A stretch of 64,000 bases of DNA, taken from NCBI GenBank assembly GCA_021806645.1, contig JAJZQX010000015.1:1-64000 (forward strand). The letters run 5' to 3'. Shown piece by piece: positions 8,661-17,719 of the stretch. The translations under genes were made by a program, and so were the position numbers. The notes beneath the pieces are model-generated. The model was given only the letters and a program-made list of their open reading frames with translations. It searched no databases and was not told the DNA's origin. Within the stretch, counting starts at the first letter, position 1. Each line of letters begins with the position of its first letter. Source of the stretch: Myxococcales bacterium (GTDB taxonomy: Bacteria; Myxococcota; Myxococcia; Myxococcales; Anaeromyxobacteraceae).

Positions 8661-9923
8661 CTACTTCGCGGCGGGCGCAGCGGCCGCCGCGGCGGCCACG
8701 CCCGGCTGCCAGGTCACGCCGGCCGAAGCGATCCAGACCGAGCTCTGGTAGGTGCCGGGGATGGAGCTGCCGCCCACCGGCGCGGTGACCTGGTCCATGA
8801 AGCCACGGAAGACGGCGGCGTTCACCACCCAGGCCGGGGTCACCTTGAAGCCGAGGCCACCGGTGACCGCCCAGGTGCTCGAGTCGGGCAGGGTGGGGGA
8901 GTACTGGGTCGGATCGAGGCCGGAGACGTCGCGCAGCAGGCCGGCGCGGACCGCCAGCCGGTCGGTGGCATCCCACTCCCCGCCGAGCCGGAAGGTGTAG
9001 CCGTCCCCGTAGTTGCGCGGGACCTCGATCACCAGCCCGGCGCCGCCGAGGAAGGTGTCGGCCTTGTAGATGCTGTAGAAGGTGTTGGTGTAGCCGAAGG
9101 TGACCAGCAGCGCCTGGGCGGGCCGGAAGGCGATGGCGAAGTTGAGCACCGACGGGTAGGTCAGCTCGTGCCTGACGCTCTGGTCCTGGGCGTTCGGCGC
9201 CAGCGGGTCGGGGACGCTGAAGTGGCCGTCCCCGCGCAGGTCCATGGTCCCGTGGTACTTGAAGTCGAAGCCCAGGGTGAGCGGCACCGAGGTGCTCGGC
9301 TTGATCTCGGCCGAGAGCCCCCAGGCGAGGCCGCCCCCCCGGGTGGCCAGCTCGCCGTAGGCGCCGGGGATGGGCTGCACGCCCTGCTTCAGGTACTCGG
9401 TGCCGTAGTAGTAGATGAGGCTGGCGCCGAGCCGGAGCTGCTCGTTCAGCTCGTAACCGCCCGAGAGGTAGGCGCCGTAGATCTTCCGGTCCACGGTGAT
9501 GATGCGGCCGCGGCCGGCCCAGTCGTCGTTCCAGAAGACGTTGCCGCCGCCCGGGACGTTGAGCCCGGCGCCGACGGCCAGCCTCCGGCCCGCCACCTCG
9601 AAGCCGTAGGAGCCGAAGATGGCGATCGGCGGGACCGGCTTGAACTTGGTCCTGGCCGGCGACGGCCCGTAGGACCCGCCGGTGATGTCGGTCCACTCGG
9701 TCTCCAGGAAGAGCGCCGAGCCGTTCAGCGACAGGTTGAGGCCGGGGAGGCGCGCCAGCGCCGCCGGCATGGCGTAGGCCGCGCCGGCGTCGGTCTGCGC
9801 GGCGTTGGCCGACCCGGCCATGGACATGTCGCGCGGCGCCACGTTGGGCACGTCGTAGCCGTTGGCGAGCGCCAGGGCCGGGAGGAGCAGGAGGACGGCG
9901 AGGATGGTCTTGATCGAGCGCAT
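8661..9923 (-). CDS. OmpP1/FadL/TodX-family outer membrane protein
   Basis: A 420-residue outer membrane beta-barrel of the FadL family, which admits long-chain fatty acids or other hydrophobic compounds. A signal peptide (KTILAVLLLLPALALA) is cut before NGYDVPNVAPRD, matching the family's N-terminal hatch region. The next block, MSMAGSANAAQTDAG..AMPAALA, is the typical FadL Asn-Pro-Ala-like opening. The remainder alternates as beta strands. ATG 9923 is chosen because AGGA lies 8 bp upstream. A GTG at 9938 overlaps the previous stop (GTGA) and would add five residues. The C terminus ends in an Ala-rich tail rather than the usual terminal Phe, which is unusual for a barrel. Confidence 0.88.
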   Translation of the reverse strand: MRSIKTILAVLLLLPALALANGYDVPNVAPRDMSMAGSANAAQTDAGAAYAMPAALARLPGLNLSLNGSALFLETEWTDITGGSYGPSPARTKFKPVPPIAIFGSYGFEVAGRRLAVGAGLNVPGGGNVFWNDDWAGRGRIITVDRKIYGAYLSGGYELNEQLRLGASLIYYYGTEYLKQGVQPIPGAYGELATRGGGLAWGLSAEIKPSTSVPLTLGFDFKYHGTMDLRGDGHFSVPDPLAPNAQDQSVRHELTYPSVLNFAIAFRPAQALLVTFGYTNTFYSIYKADTFLGGAGLVIEVPRNYGDGYTFRLGGEWDATDRLAVRAGLLRDVSGLDPTQYSPTLPDSSTWAVTGGLGFKVTPAWVVNAAVFRGFMDQVTAPVGGSSIPGTYQSSVWIASAGVTWQPGVAAAAAAAPAAK

Positions 9924-9934
9924 GGTCGTCGTCC

Positions 9935-12900
9935 TCACGGCAGGTGGATGGTCGTGGCGGTGGGCGTGCCGGTCAGCAGGTAGCCGGCGGCGTCCATCTG
10001 GACCGAGGCGATGGTGCCCAGCATGCCGTGCGGGACGGCGCCGCCGGGGGCGGAGTCGGACACGTAGAGCGTGGTGTTGGCTCCCATCAGCTCGTAGAGC
10101 AGCCAGTTGTTGGTGTTGGGCACCACCTGGTCGAGCGCCGCCACCTGGCCCAGGACCTCCTTGGGCGCCTGCGGCGTCGCCAAGGTCTGGTCGGCCAGGA
10201 AGTCGGGCATCGGGCTGCCCACCAGCGCGCCGGCGTAGTTGATCGGGTCACCCGGATCGAGGATCCACTTGGCCACGCTGGCGATCTTCAGGTAGGCGCC
10301 CGCGACGGCCGGGTCGAAGGCGGCGTTGGCCGGATCGAGCGCCTCCCAGCTGAAGCCGGGGATGAGCGAGGCGAGCAGGGCCCCGGTGCCGGCGTGGAAG
10401 GCCGGCGAGGTGGTGAAGATGTCGAAGGCGGTGCCGCCGCCCACCGAGAGCAGGGCCCGGCTGATGCGCGGGTTGGCCGCCACGGCGCTGGTGCCGGCGA
10501 TGGAGCCGAGGCTGATCCCCTCGTAGTAGGTGGTGGTCGGGTCGACGAACAGGCCCAGCGCGGACAGCGCGTTGACGAAGGGGTTGCTGCCGGGAGCCGG
10601 CTGCGGCGGGTAGTAGATCGACGGCGGCCGGTTGAGCGCCAGCGTCAGGGCCGAGACGTCGAGGGCGTTCTGCCGGAAGGAGTCGCGCACCCGGAAGAAG
10701 TTGGCGCTGACGAAGTAGCGGGAGGGGACGTTGACGAACGGGGCGCTGAAGACCCTCGGCGTGGTGCCGCCGCCGCAGACGCCGGGGCGGACCGCGTCAC
10801 CCTGCGTGGCGCTGCCGGCGAAGGCGCCGCCCTTGTCGCAGGAGCCGGCCGCGCCGGCCGTGCCGTCGGCGTTGACGCAGTCGGCGTCGGCGGCGCACCA
10901 GTTGCGGCCGCCGTGGAGCGGGAAGTCGATGGCGGCGGCGATGAACCCGTGGCTGGCCAGCGTGGCGGCGTTGCTGAGGAGGGTCTCCTTGCTGCCGTTG
11001 AGGCCGTGGCCGAAGATCACCAGCTTCGGGCACCTGGAGCCGGCCGGGTAGCCGGCCGGGCAGGCGGCGATGGCGGCGTTGGCCGGGTCGGGCACCACCA
11101 CCAGCGCGTGGAGCGGGGCCAGCAGGCCGGGTAGCCGGCCGGGATCGGCGATGGCCGGGTTGAGCGCGCCGGTCGCCTTGTCGATGGCGTCGACGCTCAT
11201 GAATGTGACGTCGTAGAAGGCGTTGACGCCGGCCGTCGGGACGCCGGGGTAGGTCGTGAGGGGGATGTCGGTGAGCGCCACCGGCGTGATGGCCGGGCTG
11301 TTGGTGGCGGCGTAGACGGCCGAGTCGAGCTGGTAGGGAAGCCCGGCCAGCAGCGTGGTGGTCCGCTTGATGCTCTGGGTCTTGAACGTGTAGGCCGCCG
11401 CGACCGTGTCCTTGGCGATCGACGCCTTGGTGAAGAGGTCGGTCAGCTCGGCGCGCATCTTCTGGAGGCCGATGGCGGTCACGCCGTCCACTCCGCCGAG
11501 CGTCGAGGTCGGCACGCCGCCTGGGGGGATCACGCCGAGCGGGATGGCCGGGTCGATGCCGAGCAGGATCTTGGCCACCGTCGAGCGGACCAGCGGCCGG
11601 TTGGCGGCGTCCCGGACGCCGTCGGTGATCACCACCGCGTACAAGGTGTTCTCGTCGAGCGGCGGGAGGCTGACCAGGTTGTTGGGCACGGGGGGAACGG
11701 CCGGGTTCCCGACCCCGACCGCCGGCTGCAGGCCGATGAGGAGCGAGCAGGCACCGACCGGGCAGCCGGTGGTGCTCTGGATGGCCGGCGGCTGGGTGGC
11801 GATGGCCACCACCTGCGACCAGCTTCCGTCGCCAGCCCGCCTGTAGAGCCGGGCGGTGGCGGGAGTCACGGAGGCGGCCAGGATGGCGCCGTGGGTGGGG
11901 ACCACGGTGCCGCCGACCACGGCGTTGCCCCCGGTCTGCGCGATCACCATGGCGGTGGTGGAGAAGCCGTCGAGCGTGGCCAGGCCGGCGCCGGCGGCCC
12001 CGAAGGCCGGGTTGTCGAAGACGCGTCCGGTGTCCTTGGTGGGGTCGATGAAGCCCGGGACCGGGTCACGCATCAGGTCGAAGGGGAGCGGGGCCACGCC
12101 CGACCCGGAGTCGATGGTGACGTAGGTGCCCGCCTCCGGGGCCACCGTGAAGGTGGCGATGGAGGCCACCTCGGCCGGCGCGAAGGCGACCGAGACGGCG
12201 CCGAAGGCGCTGGTGGTCGGGATCACCGGAGCGGGGTTGCAGGACGAGGCCAGCGCGGTCGCGGCCACCGGGTTCCAGCCGGGCACGAAGCCGGCTGCCG
12301 TCATCACCGCCGTCTGGGCCGGCATGTTGCACCAGGGGAGCGGTTGCCAGAGCGCCTTGCGGAGCGACTCCACCTGGGCCACCAGCGCCGGGGTCAGGCC
12401 GCCGGGCGGCTGGTTGTCGCGCAGGGAGAGATCGAGGTTGGGAGCGACCAGCGCGATGGCCTGGGCCGCCTCCACCGGAAGGCCGCCGGTGGTCTTGACG
12501 CCGCTCGCGCCGCGGCGGATGGCGGCCACGTAACGGGCGTTGGGCGTCCAGCGGCGGCTGCCCGAGGCGTCGGCCTTCTTGCGAAGCTTGAGCACGCCTG
12601 CCGTGGTGACGTCGTAGTCCACCTCCACCCGGACCGGCGGCGACACGTCGAAGCGGAAGACCGCCACGGTGGCGGCGGTGACCGAGGCCGGGTCGATGGC
12701 CGGCGCCGAGTCGGCGACGTAGGTGTTGCTGGACGCGTCGAGCCTCAAGGCCTCCACCGGTATGGTGATCGCCACCTCCTGGTCGCCGGGGAAGCCGCCG
12801 GCGGCGTTGAAGGCCTCCAGCAGCGCCTTCTGCGCCGCCAGCCGCGGCGCGGTCAAGGTCGGCACGGCGTTGAGCGCCAGGTCGTTCGGCAGCGGGATGT

Positions 12901-13015
12901 TGGGCGAGGCGAAGGTGGCGAGGACCAGCTTCTCGGGTCGCGGCTCCTGGGTCACGCTGTTGCAGGCCACCAGCGAAAGGGTGAGCGCCAGGGTTCCAGC
13001 TCGGCGAAGCGACAT
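9935..13015 (-). CDS. Large lipase-like lipoprotein (alpha/beta hydrolase)
   Basis: A 1026-residue secreted lipoprotein. The signal ends in a lipobox (LALTLSLVAC). The N-terminal third has a PNIPLPNDLAL segment resembling the opening of bacterial extracellular lipases of the Pla-1/cef and virulence-factor lipase type. The C-terminal half carries an alpha/beta hydrolase: an oxyanion strand KLVIFGHGLNGSKE, the block AAAIDFPLHGGRNWC, and a nucleophile elbow GISLGS. A C-terminal HGMLG is a candidate catalytic His region. ATG 13015 is used because the signal peptide starts there; 13030 is an alternative. Its stop is coupled to the FadL-type gene. The lipase activity is inferred, not seen; peptidase or esterase activity is possible. 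Confidence 0.75.
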   Translation of the reverse strand: MSLRRAGTLALTLSLVACNSVTQEPRPEKLVLATFASPNIPLPNDLALNAVPTLTAPRLAAQKALLEAFNAAGGFPGDQEVAITIPVEALRLDASSNTYVADSAPAIDPASVTAATVAVFRFDVSPPVRVEVDYDVTTAGVLKLRKKADASGSRRWTPNARYVAAIRRGASGVKTTGGLPVEAAQAIALVAPNLDLSLRDNQPPGGLTPALVAQVESLRKALWQPLPWCNMPAQTAVMTAAGFVPGWNPVAATALASSCNPAPVIPTTSAFGAVSVAFAPAEVASIATFTVAPEAGTYVTIDSGSGVAPLPFDLMRDPVPGFIDPTKDTGRVFDNPAFGAAGAGLATLDGFSTTAMVIAQTGGNAVVGGTVVPTHGAILAASVTPATARLYRRAGDGSWSQVVAIATQPPAIQSTTGCPVGACSLLIGLQPAVGVGNPAVPPVPNNLVSLPPLDENTLYAVVITDGVRDAANRPLVRSTVAKILLGIDPAIPLGVIPPGGVPTSTLGGVDGVTAIGLQKMRAELTDLFTKASIAKDTVAAAYTFKTQSIKRTTTLLAGLPYQLDSAVYAATNSPAITPVALTDIPLTTYPGVPTAGVNAFYDVTFMSVDAIDKATGALNPAIADPGRLPGLLAPLHALVVVPDPANAAIAACPAGYPAGSRCPKLVIFGHGLNGSKETLLSNAATLASHGFIAAAIDFPLHGGRNWCAADADCVNADGTAGAAGSCDKGGAFAGSATQGDAVRPGVCGGGTTPRVFSAPFVNVPSRYFVSANFFRVRDSFRQNALDVSALTLALNRPPSIYYPPQPAPGSNPFVNALSALGLFVDPTTTYYEGISLGSIAGTSAVAANPRISRALLSVGGGTAFDIFTTSPAFHAGTGALLASLIPGFSWEALDPANAAFDPAVAGAYLKIASVAKWILDPGDPINYAGALVGSPMPDFLADQTLATPQAPKEVLGQVAALDQVVPNTNNWLLYELMGANTTLYVSDSAPGGAVPHGMLGTIASVQMDAAGYLLTGTPTATTIHLP

Positions 13016-13082
13016 CGGGGGACTCCTCATGACTGACAGTCACGGTGGGGGCGAGGGCTGCGTGAAGACGTTCCGTTGATTT

Positions 13083-13097
13083 GGGTCAGACTGACCC
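13083..13097. promoter_or_regulatory. Perfect palindrome, possible operator of the lipase/FadL operon
   Basis: GGGTCAG and CTGACCC flank a single A, a perfect 15-bp inverted repeat 68 bp upstream of the lipase start. On the minus strand it lies in the spacer after a TTGACT (-35-like, 13101-13106) element. A repressor of the TetR or GntR class could block a promoter here. No regulator gene is adjacent. The -10 element is not convincing. Confidence 0.45.
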
Positions 13098-13216
13098 TGA
13101 AGTCAACGAAACCAGCCCGACGCGACGCGTCAACGACGGGCACGGGCCAGCAGTTCGTCCCGCAGGACGAGGGGCCCATGAGCGGCGACCGGGCCGGCGC
13201 CGTGCCGGCCACGGCG

Positions 13217-15160
13217 CTACGGCGAGTCGAAGAGGTAGAGCGCGAGCCCGAGCGCCTGCTCGCTGGGGCGGCGCCGGTACTCGAGCGCCAGCGAGACGTT
13301 GCGGCCAAAGTGGACGCGCCCCGCCCCCGAGAGCGTCCAGGTCTGGTGGGTGGGGGTGCCGGGGAGCCAGGACCAGCCGCCCTGGGCGAGCAGCGCGGCG
13401 CGCGACCCGGCGCGGAGCCGCAGCAGCGCCGAGGGTCCCACCCCCACGCGCCAGCCGCTCCCGCCGATGCCGCGCAGGTCGGGCGCTCCTTCGACGGTCG
13501 CGTCGGTGAAGAGCGCCCCGTGGAGCGCGCCGCCGAAGCCGGCCCCGGCCAGGCCGGCGCCACCCGAGGCCACCAGGGCCACGCAGGAGACGCAGCCGGA
13601 GTCGCGCACCGTCTCGGCCCCCAGCTTGACGTGCCAGGAGGTGCGCTTGTCGAAGCGGGTCCATGGGGCCAGCGAGACCAGCCGGACGAAGTGGCTCTCG
13701 TCGAAGGTGACGCCGCGGCGCCCGCCGTCGTACCGGAGCCGCGTCGGCAGGAACTCGACCTGCGCCTCGGGCGGGTAGCCGTCGGGTGGGTCGAGCAGGT
13801 CGTGGAGGCAGAGCCGGAAGTCGAAGCTGGCGAAGCCGGCGCGGGGCGCGCCCCGCGGCTCGAGCAGGCCGCCGCCCAGCCCGAACCGGAACGAGCCGTG
13901 TCCCACCTCTGGGCGGCGCAGCTCGGGCGGCGCGATGGCCAGCTCGGCCGACTGGACCGGGATGGCGCTGCGCCGCCGCAGCAGCGCCTGGCGGGAGCGG
14001 GCCAGCGCCGCGTCGGTCTCGAAGAGCAGCTCCCTGGCGTGGCGCACGTCCATGAGGTCGAGCGCGGCGTCGAGCACCACCGCCTGCGCCACCGGCGATC
14101 CCGGCGGCAGCGGCGCGGCCGGGTCGATCAGGAGCGCCTCGACGGCGTCCGCCTGGGTGTCGTCGAGCGCGCCGGCCCGGGCCTCGAACTGGGTCCTGAT
14201 GGCGGGCCGGTGGTGGACGGCCCGGACCAGCCCGGGGTTCTCGAAGAGCACCTTGACCGTGTCGGCCGGCACCACCAGCGGCCGGAAGGCGAACGGCTCG
14301 AGGAGCCGCAGCCGGGGCGCGGCCGCCTGCAGCGCGCCGAGCACGTGGTAGCTGCAGTTCTCGTCGAGGTACCAGTAGTCCATCCAGGTGCCGCCCAGCT
14401 CCCAGAGGTGGGCCACCAGCATGGCCACCTCGCGCGGCGTGAGAGCCAGATCGTACTCCCAGAGGTCGCGCGACTCGCTGTCGGCGTACTCGCGCACCTT
14501 GTAGTAGTACGGATAGTGATTGTAGGTCCCGTGGAATAACCCGAAGAGCCCCTTGACGCCGTAGACGAGGGCGTTGCCGGTGTCGACCTGCGCCGAGTAG
14601 TCGACGCCGTAGTCGAGCAGCTCGAAGGTCTTGCCGGGGAGCGGCGCCTCGGTCTTGTTGAGCCGCAGGAAGGTGTGGCCGAAGGAGCTGGCCGGGTTGT
14701 TGAGGTAGTAGCTGGAGAAGACCACGGTGACGCTGCGCGCCTGCACCCGCTCGAAGAAGGCACGCTGCCTGGCGCACGGGCGGGGCGGGAGCGAGCCAGG
14801 GTCGAAGCCGAGCCGGTCGGCCAGGAAGTGGAGCCGGGCCGGGAAGCGGCAGTAGGGATCGGTCAGCTCGTCGTCGCCTCCCGGCGGCTGGGCGAGGAGG
14901 CCGGCCAGCGTGGCCCGCAGCTCGGCGGCCGGATCGGTCTTCCCCCCGGGCGCCAGGTAGAAGCCGGGGCCATCGGGATCGCCCTTCACCCCCGGCAGCC
15001 AGCGCGGCCGCCAGTGGCCGAGCCCGAGCCAGCCGGGATCCTCGGCCAGCTTCAGCTCGCCGGCGCGGGCGACCAGCGCCGCCAGGTCGGGCGGCGCGAC
15101 GGGCGCCGCCAGGGCCGGTTCGGCCGCCAGGGCCAGCGCGAGCAGGGAGGGGAGGAGCAC
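13217..15160 (-). CDS. DUF4105 (Lnb N-terminal-type) periplasmic protein with C-terminal beta region
   Basis: A 647-residue exported protein. A signal peptide (LLALALAAEPALA) is followed by an N-terminal helical region, then a DUF4105 domain, the domain found in the lipoprotein-modifying enzyme Lnb. Recognisable parts are the block SSYYLNNPASSFGHTFLRL (candidate active His), the VDYSAQV..NALVYGVKGL block, a YNHYPYYYKV segment and DENCSYHVL (candidate Cys). The C-terminal half is beta-rich with outer-membrane-barrel-like strands. GTG 15160 gives the signal peptide. The gene is separated from the DUF3015 gene by a terminator. Acyl-transfer or cysteine-hydrolase activity is possible but inferred from the family. 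Confidence 0.78.
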   Translation of the reverse strand: MLLPSLLALALAAEPALAAPVAPPDLAALVARAGELKLAEDPGWLGLGHWRPRWLPGVKGDPDGPGFYLAPGGKTDPAAELRATLAGLLAQPPGGDDELTDPYCRFPARLHFLADRLGFDPGSLPPRPCARQRAFFERVQARSVTVVFSSYYLNNPASSFGHTFLRLNKTEAPLPGKTFELLDYGVDYSAQVDTGNALVYGVKGLFGLFHGTYNHYPYYYKVREYADSESRDLWEYDLALTPREVAMLVAHLWELGGTWMDYWYLDENCSYHVLGALQAAAPRLRLLEPFAFRPLVVPADTVKVLFENPGLVRAVHHRPAIRTQFEARAGALDDTQADAVEALLIDPAAPLPPGSPVAQAVVLDAALDLMDVRHARELLFETDAALARSRQALLRRRSAIPVQSAELAIAPPELRRPEVGHGSFRFGLGGGLLEPRGAPRAGFASFDFRLCLHDLLDPPDGYPPEAQVEFLPTRLRYDGGRRGVTFDESHFVRLVSLAPWTRFDKRTSWHVKLGAETVRDSGCVSCVALVASGGAGLAGAGFGGALHGALFTDATVEGAPDLRGIGGSGWRVGVGPSALLRLRAGSRAALLAQGGWSWLPGTPTHQTWTLSGAGRVHFGRNVSLALEYRRRPSEQALGLALYLFDSP

Positions 15161-15176
15161 CGTGGGGACGAAGGGT

Positions 15177-15210
15177 AAACGAAAGAGGAGCCCTCGTGCG
15201 AGGACTCCTC
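15177..15210 (-). terminator. Rho-independent terminator after the DUF3015 gene
   Basis: Arms 15199-15210 and 15185-15196 form a 12-bp stem with one mismatch or wobble. On the minus strand it is followed by TTTCGTTT (15184-15177). It lies 35 bp past the DUF3015 stop, so it should end that transcript. Confidence 0.65.
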
Positions 15211-15245
15211 CTTCGTTGCAGCGCGAGTGGTGCGCGTGCGTCGGG

Positions 15246-15728
15246 TCAGATCTGGCAGCCGAGCGACTTGTCGGTCTTGAGCGTCTCGACCAGCTTGTCG
15301 GCGATCTCCTGGGAGGAGGCCTTCTCGCTGGGGATGATGGTGGAGTAGCGCTGCTGGAGCGCCGCGCCGACCGAGTGCGAGTCGGTGCAGCCGGCCATCC
15401 AGGTGAGCGCGCCGATGGTCTCGCCCTGGCCGCGGCTCATGTCCTTGGCCAGCGCCTCGCGGTTGGCCTCGACGAAGTTCTTGGTCCCCTGCGAGATCAT
15501 GCTCGCGCCGCAGTTGGAGGTGCCGGTGGTGATGCCGAAGGTCTGGGACCCGAAGGTGCCGTTGGTGGTGGCGGCGAAGACCTGGACCATGCCCGGCTGC
15601 CGGTTGAAGACCATCGAGCCGAGGCCGCAGCCAGCGGCGCCGTATCCGCCCGACCCCTTGAGCGCCGGTTCGGCTGCGAAGGCGGAGGTGGAAACGAGAA
15701 GGCCAGCGAGAAGGACGAGTCTGCGCAT
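15246..15728 (-). CDS. DUF3015 family exported protein
   Basis: A 160-residue exported protein with signal peptide (LVLLAGLLVSTSAFA, cut before AEPAL). The mature part shows the DUF3015 pattern: an opening GYGAAGCGLGSMVF, a middle GITTGTSNCG, and helices containing the FVEANREALAKDMSRGQGE stretch. The last segment ends in a Cys (LGCQI). The cysteines may form disulfides. Function is unknown; the family occurs in many proteobacteria, often encoded singly. It is divergent from etfBA, sharing about 205 bp of intergenic DNA. Its own terminator follows, so it is monocistronic. Confidence 0.85.
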   Translation of the reverse strand: MRRLVLLAGLLVSTSAFAAEPALKGSGGYGAAGCGLGSMVFNRQPGMVQVFAATTNGTFGSQTFGITTGTSNCGASMISQGTKNFVEANREALAKDMSRGQGETIGALTWMAGCTDSHSVGAALQQRYSTIIPSEKASSQEIADKLVETLKTDKSLGCQI

Positions 15729-15852
15729 TCGGATAGCTCCCGTGTGAGTGGTGGAACCCCAGGACGGCGATGAAGTCGAAGGGGTTGGTACGCCATCATT
15801 AATCGCGGATGGTGAATATGGATCCCGGGAAAATGGGGCTCGCAGCGTTCGT

Positions 15853-15882
15853 GGCGGCCTGCGTCTTCAGTTGCAGGCCGCC
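15853..15882 (+). promoter_or_regulatory. Perfect 10-bp hairpin in the etfB leader
   Basis: GGCGGCCTGC (15853-15862) and GCAGGCCGCC (15873-15882) form a perfect stem with a 10-nt loop, 51 bp before the etfB start. No U run follows, so it is not a standard terminator. It could stabilise the messenger, attenuate transcription, or bind a regulator. Confidence 0.4.
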
Positions 15883-15933
15883 CTCCACTTGGGCATACTC
15901 GTCCGCTGATTCCAGAATCAGGAGGCCGAACCC

Positions 15934-16737
15934 ATGGCGTTGAAGATCCTGGTCACGGTGAAGCGCGTCGAGGACCCCGAGTCCAAAATCCGAGTCAAGC
16001 CCGATGGTTCCGGCATCGTCACCGATGGCGTGAACTACAAGATGAATCCCTTCGACGAGATCGCCGTCGAAGAGGGGCTCCGCCTGAAGGAGGCTCACGG
16101 CGGCGAGGTGGTGGTGGTCTCGATCGGCGGCGAGAAGTCGGCCACCGAGATCCGCGCCGCCCTGGCCATGGGCGCCGACCGCGGCGTGCTGGTCCGCCAC
16201 GACGGGCCGCTCGATCCGGTGGTGGTCTCGGCCATCCTCGCCAAGGTTACGGAGCTGGAGAAGCCCGACCTGATCCTGCTCGGCAAGCAGTCGATCGACG
16301 ACGACCAGAACCAGGCCGGCCAGTACCTGGCGGCGCGCCTCGGCCTGCCGCAGGGCACCTTCGCCTCCAAGACCGAGAGCCTGGAGTCCGAGGCGGAGCA
16401 GAAGAAGGTCCCCGGCCTGAAGCTGGCCGCCGACGGCAAGCGGCTCGAGGTGCTGCGCGAGATCGACGGCGGTCTCGAGACGCTCGACCTCTCGCTGCCG
16501 GCGGTGGTGACGGTGGATCTGCGGCTCAACAAGCCGCGCTTCGCCTCGCTGCCCGGCATCATGAAGGCCAAGAAGAAGGAGCTGAAGGAGCTCCAGGCCG
16601 CCTCGCTCGGCGCGGACCTCACGCCCAAGGTGGTGGTGAGGGCGCTGGCCTCGCCGCCGGCGCGCAAGGGCGGCCTGAAGGTGGCCGACGTCGAAGAGCT
16701 CTGGAAGAAGCTCCACGAGGAGGCGAAGGTCCTCTAG
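15934..16737 (+). CDS. etfB: Electron transfer flavoprotein beta subunit
   Basis: The beta subunit of ETF, which carries electrons from acyl-CoA dehydrogenases to ETF:quinone oxidoreductase. The 267 residues fit the family. It opens with LKILVTVKRVEDPESKIRV and keeps the AMP/FAD-domain signatures: NPFDEIAVEEGLRLKE, ALAMGADRG, and the conserved LILLGKQSIDDDQNQ..QYLAARL block. The C-terminal SLPAVVTVDLRLNKPRF and IMKAKKK segments complete the family pattern. ATG 15934 has GGAGG at 15922-15926. The etfA gene starts 16 bp later, so both are one operon; the leader hairpin is the only visible regulatory element. Confidence 0.96.
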   Translation: MALKILVTVKRVEDPESKIRVKPDGSGIVTDGVNYKMNPFDEIAVEEGLRLKEAHGGEVVVVSIGGEKSATEIRAALAMGADRGVLVRHDGPLDPVVVSAILAKVTELEKPDLILLGKQSIDDDQNQAGQYLAARLGLPQGTFASKTESLESEAEQKKVPGLKLAADGKRLEVLREIDGGLETLDLSLPAVVTVDLRLNKPRFASLPGIMKAKKKELKELQAASLGADLTPKVVVRALASPPARKGGLKVADVEELWKKLHEEAKVL

Positions 16738-16753
16738 GACCGGAGAGCCCACC

Positions 16754-17716
16754 ATGTCCAACGTCCTCATCATCGCTGAAGCCTTCAAGGGGCAGGTCCG
16801 CCGGGCCTCCCTCCACGCCCTCGGCGCCGGCCAGCAGCTCGCCAGGCGGACCGGCGGCACGCTCCACGTCGTCCTGCTCGGGAAGGGGATCGGCGAGGCC
16901 GCGAAGTCGCTGGCCGGCTACGGCGCCACCGTCCACGCCGCCGACCACGACGCGCTGGCCGCGCCGCTCGCCGAGGCCCACGCCCCGGTGGTGGCCGCGC
17001 TGGCCAGGGCCATCGGCGCCACCTACGTGGGCGCCGCCGCCACCACCTACGGCAAGGACCTCACCCCGCGCGCCGCCGCCCTCCTCGACGCCGCCATGGC
17101 CACCGAGGTGACCGCCTTCGCCGGCGAGGGCGCGACGGTCCTCTTCCGCCGCCCCATGTGGGCGGGCAACGTGCTGGCCGACGTCGAGCTGGTCACCGCC
17201 GTCAAGGCCTTCACCATCCGTCCCACCGAGTACGCGCAGGCGACCGCCGGCGCGGCCGGCGAGGTGAAGGCGGCGGCGGTCGAGGTCCCGGCGCTCAAGA
17301 CCCGCTACGTCTCCTTCAAGGAGGTGAAGAGCGAGCGGCCCGAGCTGACCGAGGCCCGCGTGGTGGTGTCGGGCGGGCGCGGCACCAAGGGCGACTTCAA
17401 GCCGCTCGAGGCGCTGGCCGACGCCCTCGGTGGCGCGCTGGGCGCCAGCCGCGCCGCCGTGGACGCCGGCTGGGTGCCGAACGACTGGCAGGTCGGGCAG
17501 ACCGGCAAGGTGGTCGCCCCCGATCTCTACGTGGCGGCCGGCATCTCCGGCGCCATCCAGCACGTGGCCGGCATGAAGGGCTCCAAGGTGATCGTGGCCA
17601 TCAACAAGGACCCGGAGGCGCCCATCTTCCAGATCGCCGACTACGGCCTGGTCGGCGACCTCTTCAAGGTGCTGCCCGAGCTGGTGGCCAAGGTGAAGGC
17701 TGGATCGGGGCACTGA
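16754..17716 (+). CDS. etfA: Electron transfer flavoprotein alpha subunit
   Basis: The alpha subunit of ETF, holding most of the FAD site. The 320-residue protein has an N-terminal ETF domain and a C-terminal FAD-binding domain with the signature [41 protein letters not shown], and [21 protein letters not shown]. These match the family well. It follows etfB by 16 bp and is followed by the MBL hydrolase after 3 bp, indicating one transcript. The pair would serve beta-oxidation or related dehydrogenations. No ETF-QO gene is seen in the window. Confidence 0.96.
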   Translation: MSNVLIIAEAFKGQVRRASLHALGAGQQLARRTGGTLHVVLLGKGIGEAAKSLAGYGATVHAADHDALAAPLAEAHAPVVAALARAIGATYVGAAATTYGKDLTPRAAALLDAAMATEVTAFAGEGATVLFRRPMWAGNVLADVELVTAVKAFTIRPTEYAQATAGAAGEVKAAAVEVPALKTRYVSFKEVKSERPELTEARVVVSGGRGTKGDFKPLEALADALGGALGASRAAVDAGWVPNDWQVGQTGKVVAPDLYVAAGISGAIQHVAGMKGSKVIVAINKDPEAPIFQIADYGLVGDLFKVLPELVAKVKAGSGH

Positions 17717-17719
17717 CCA

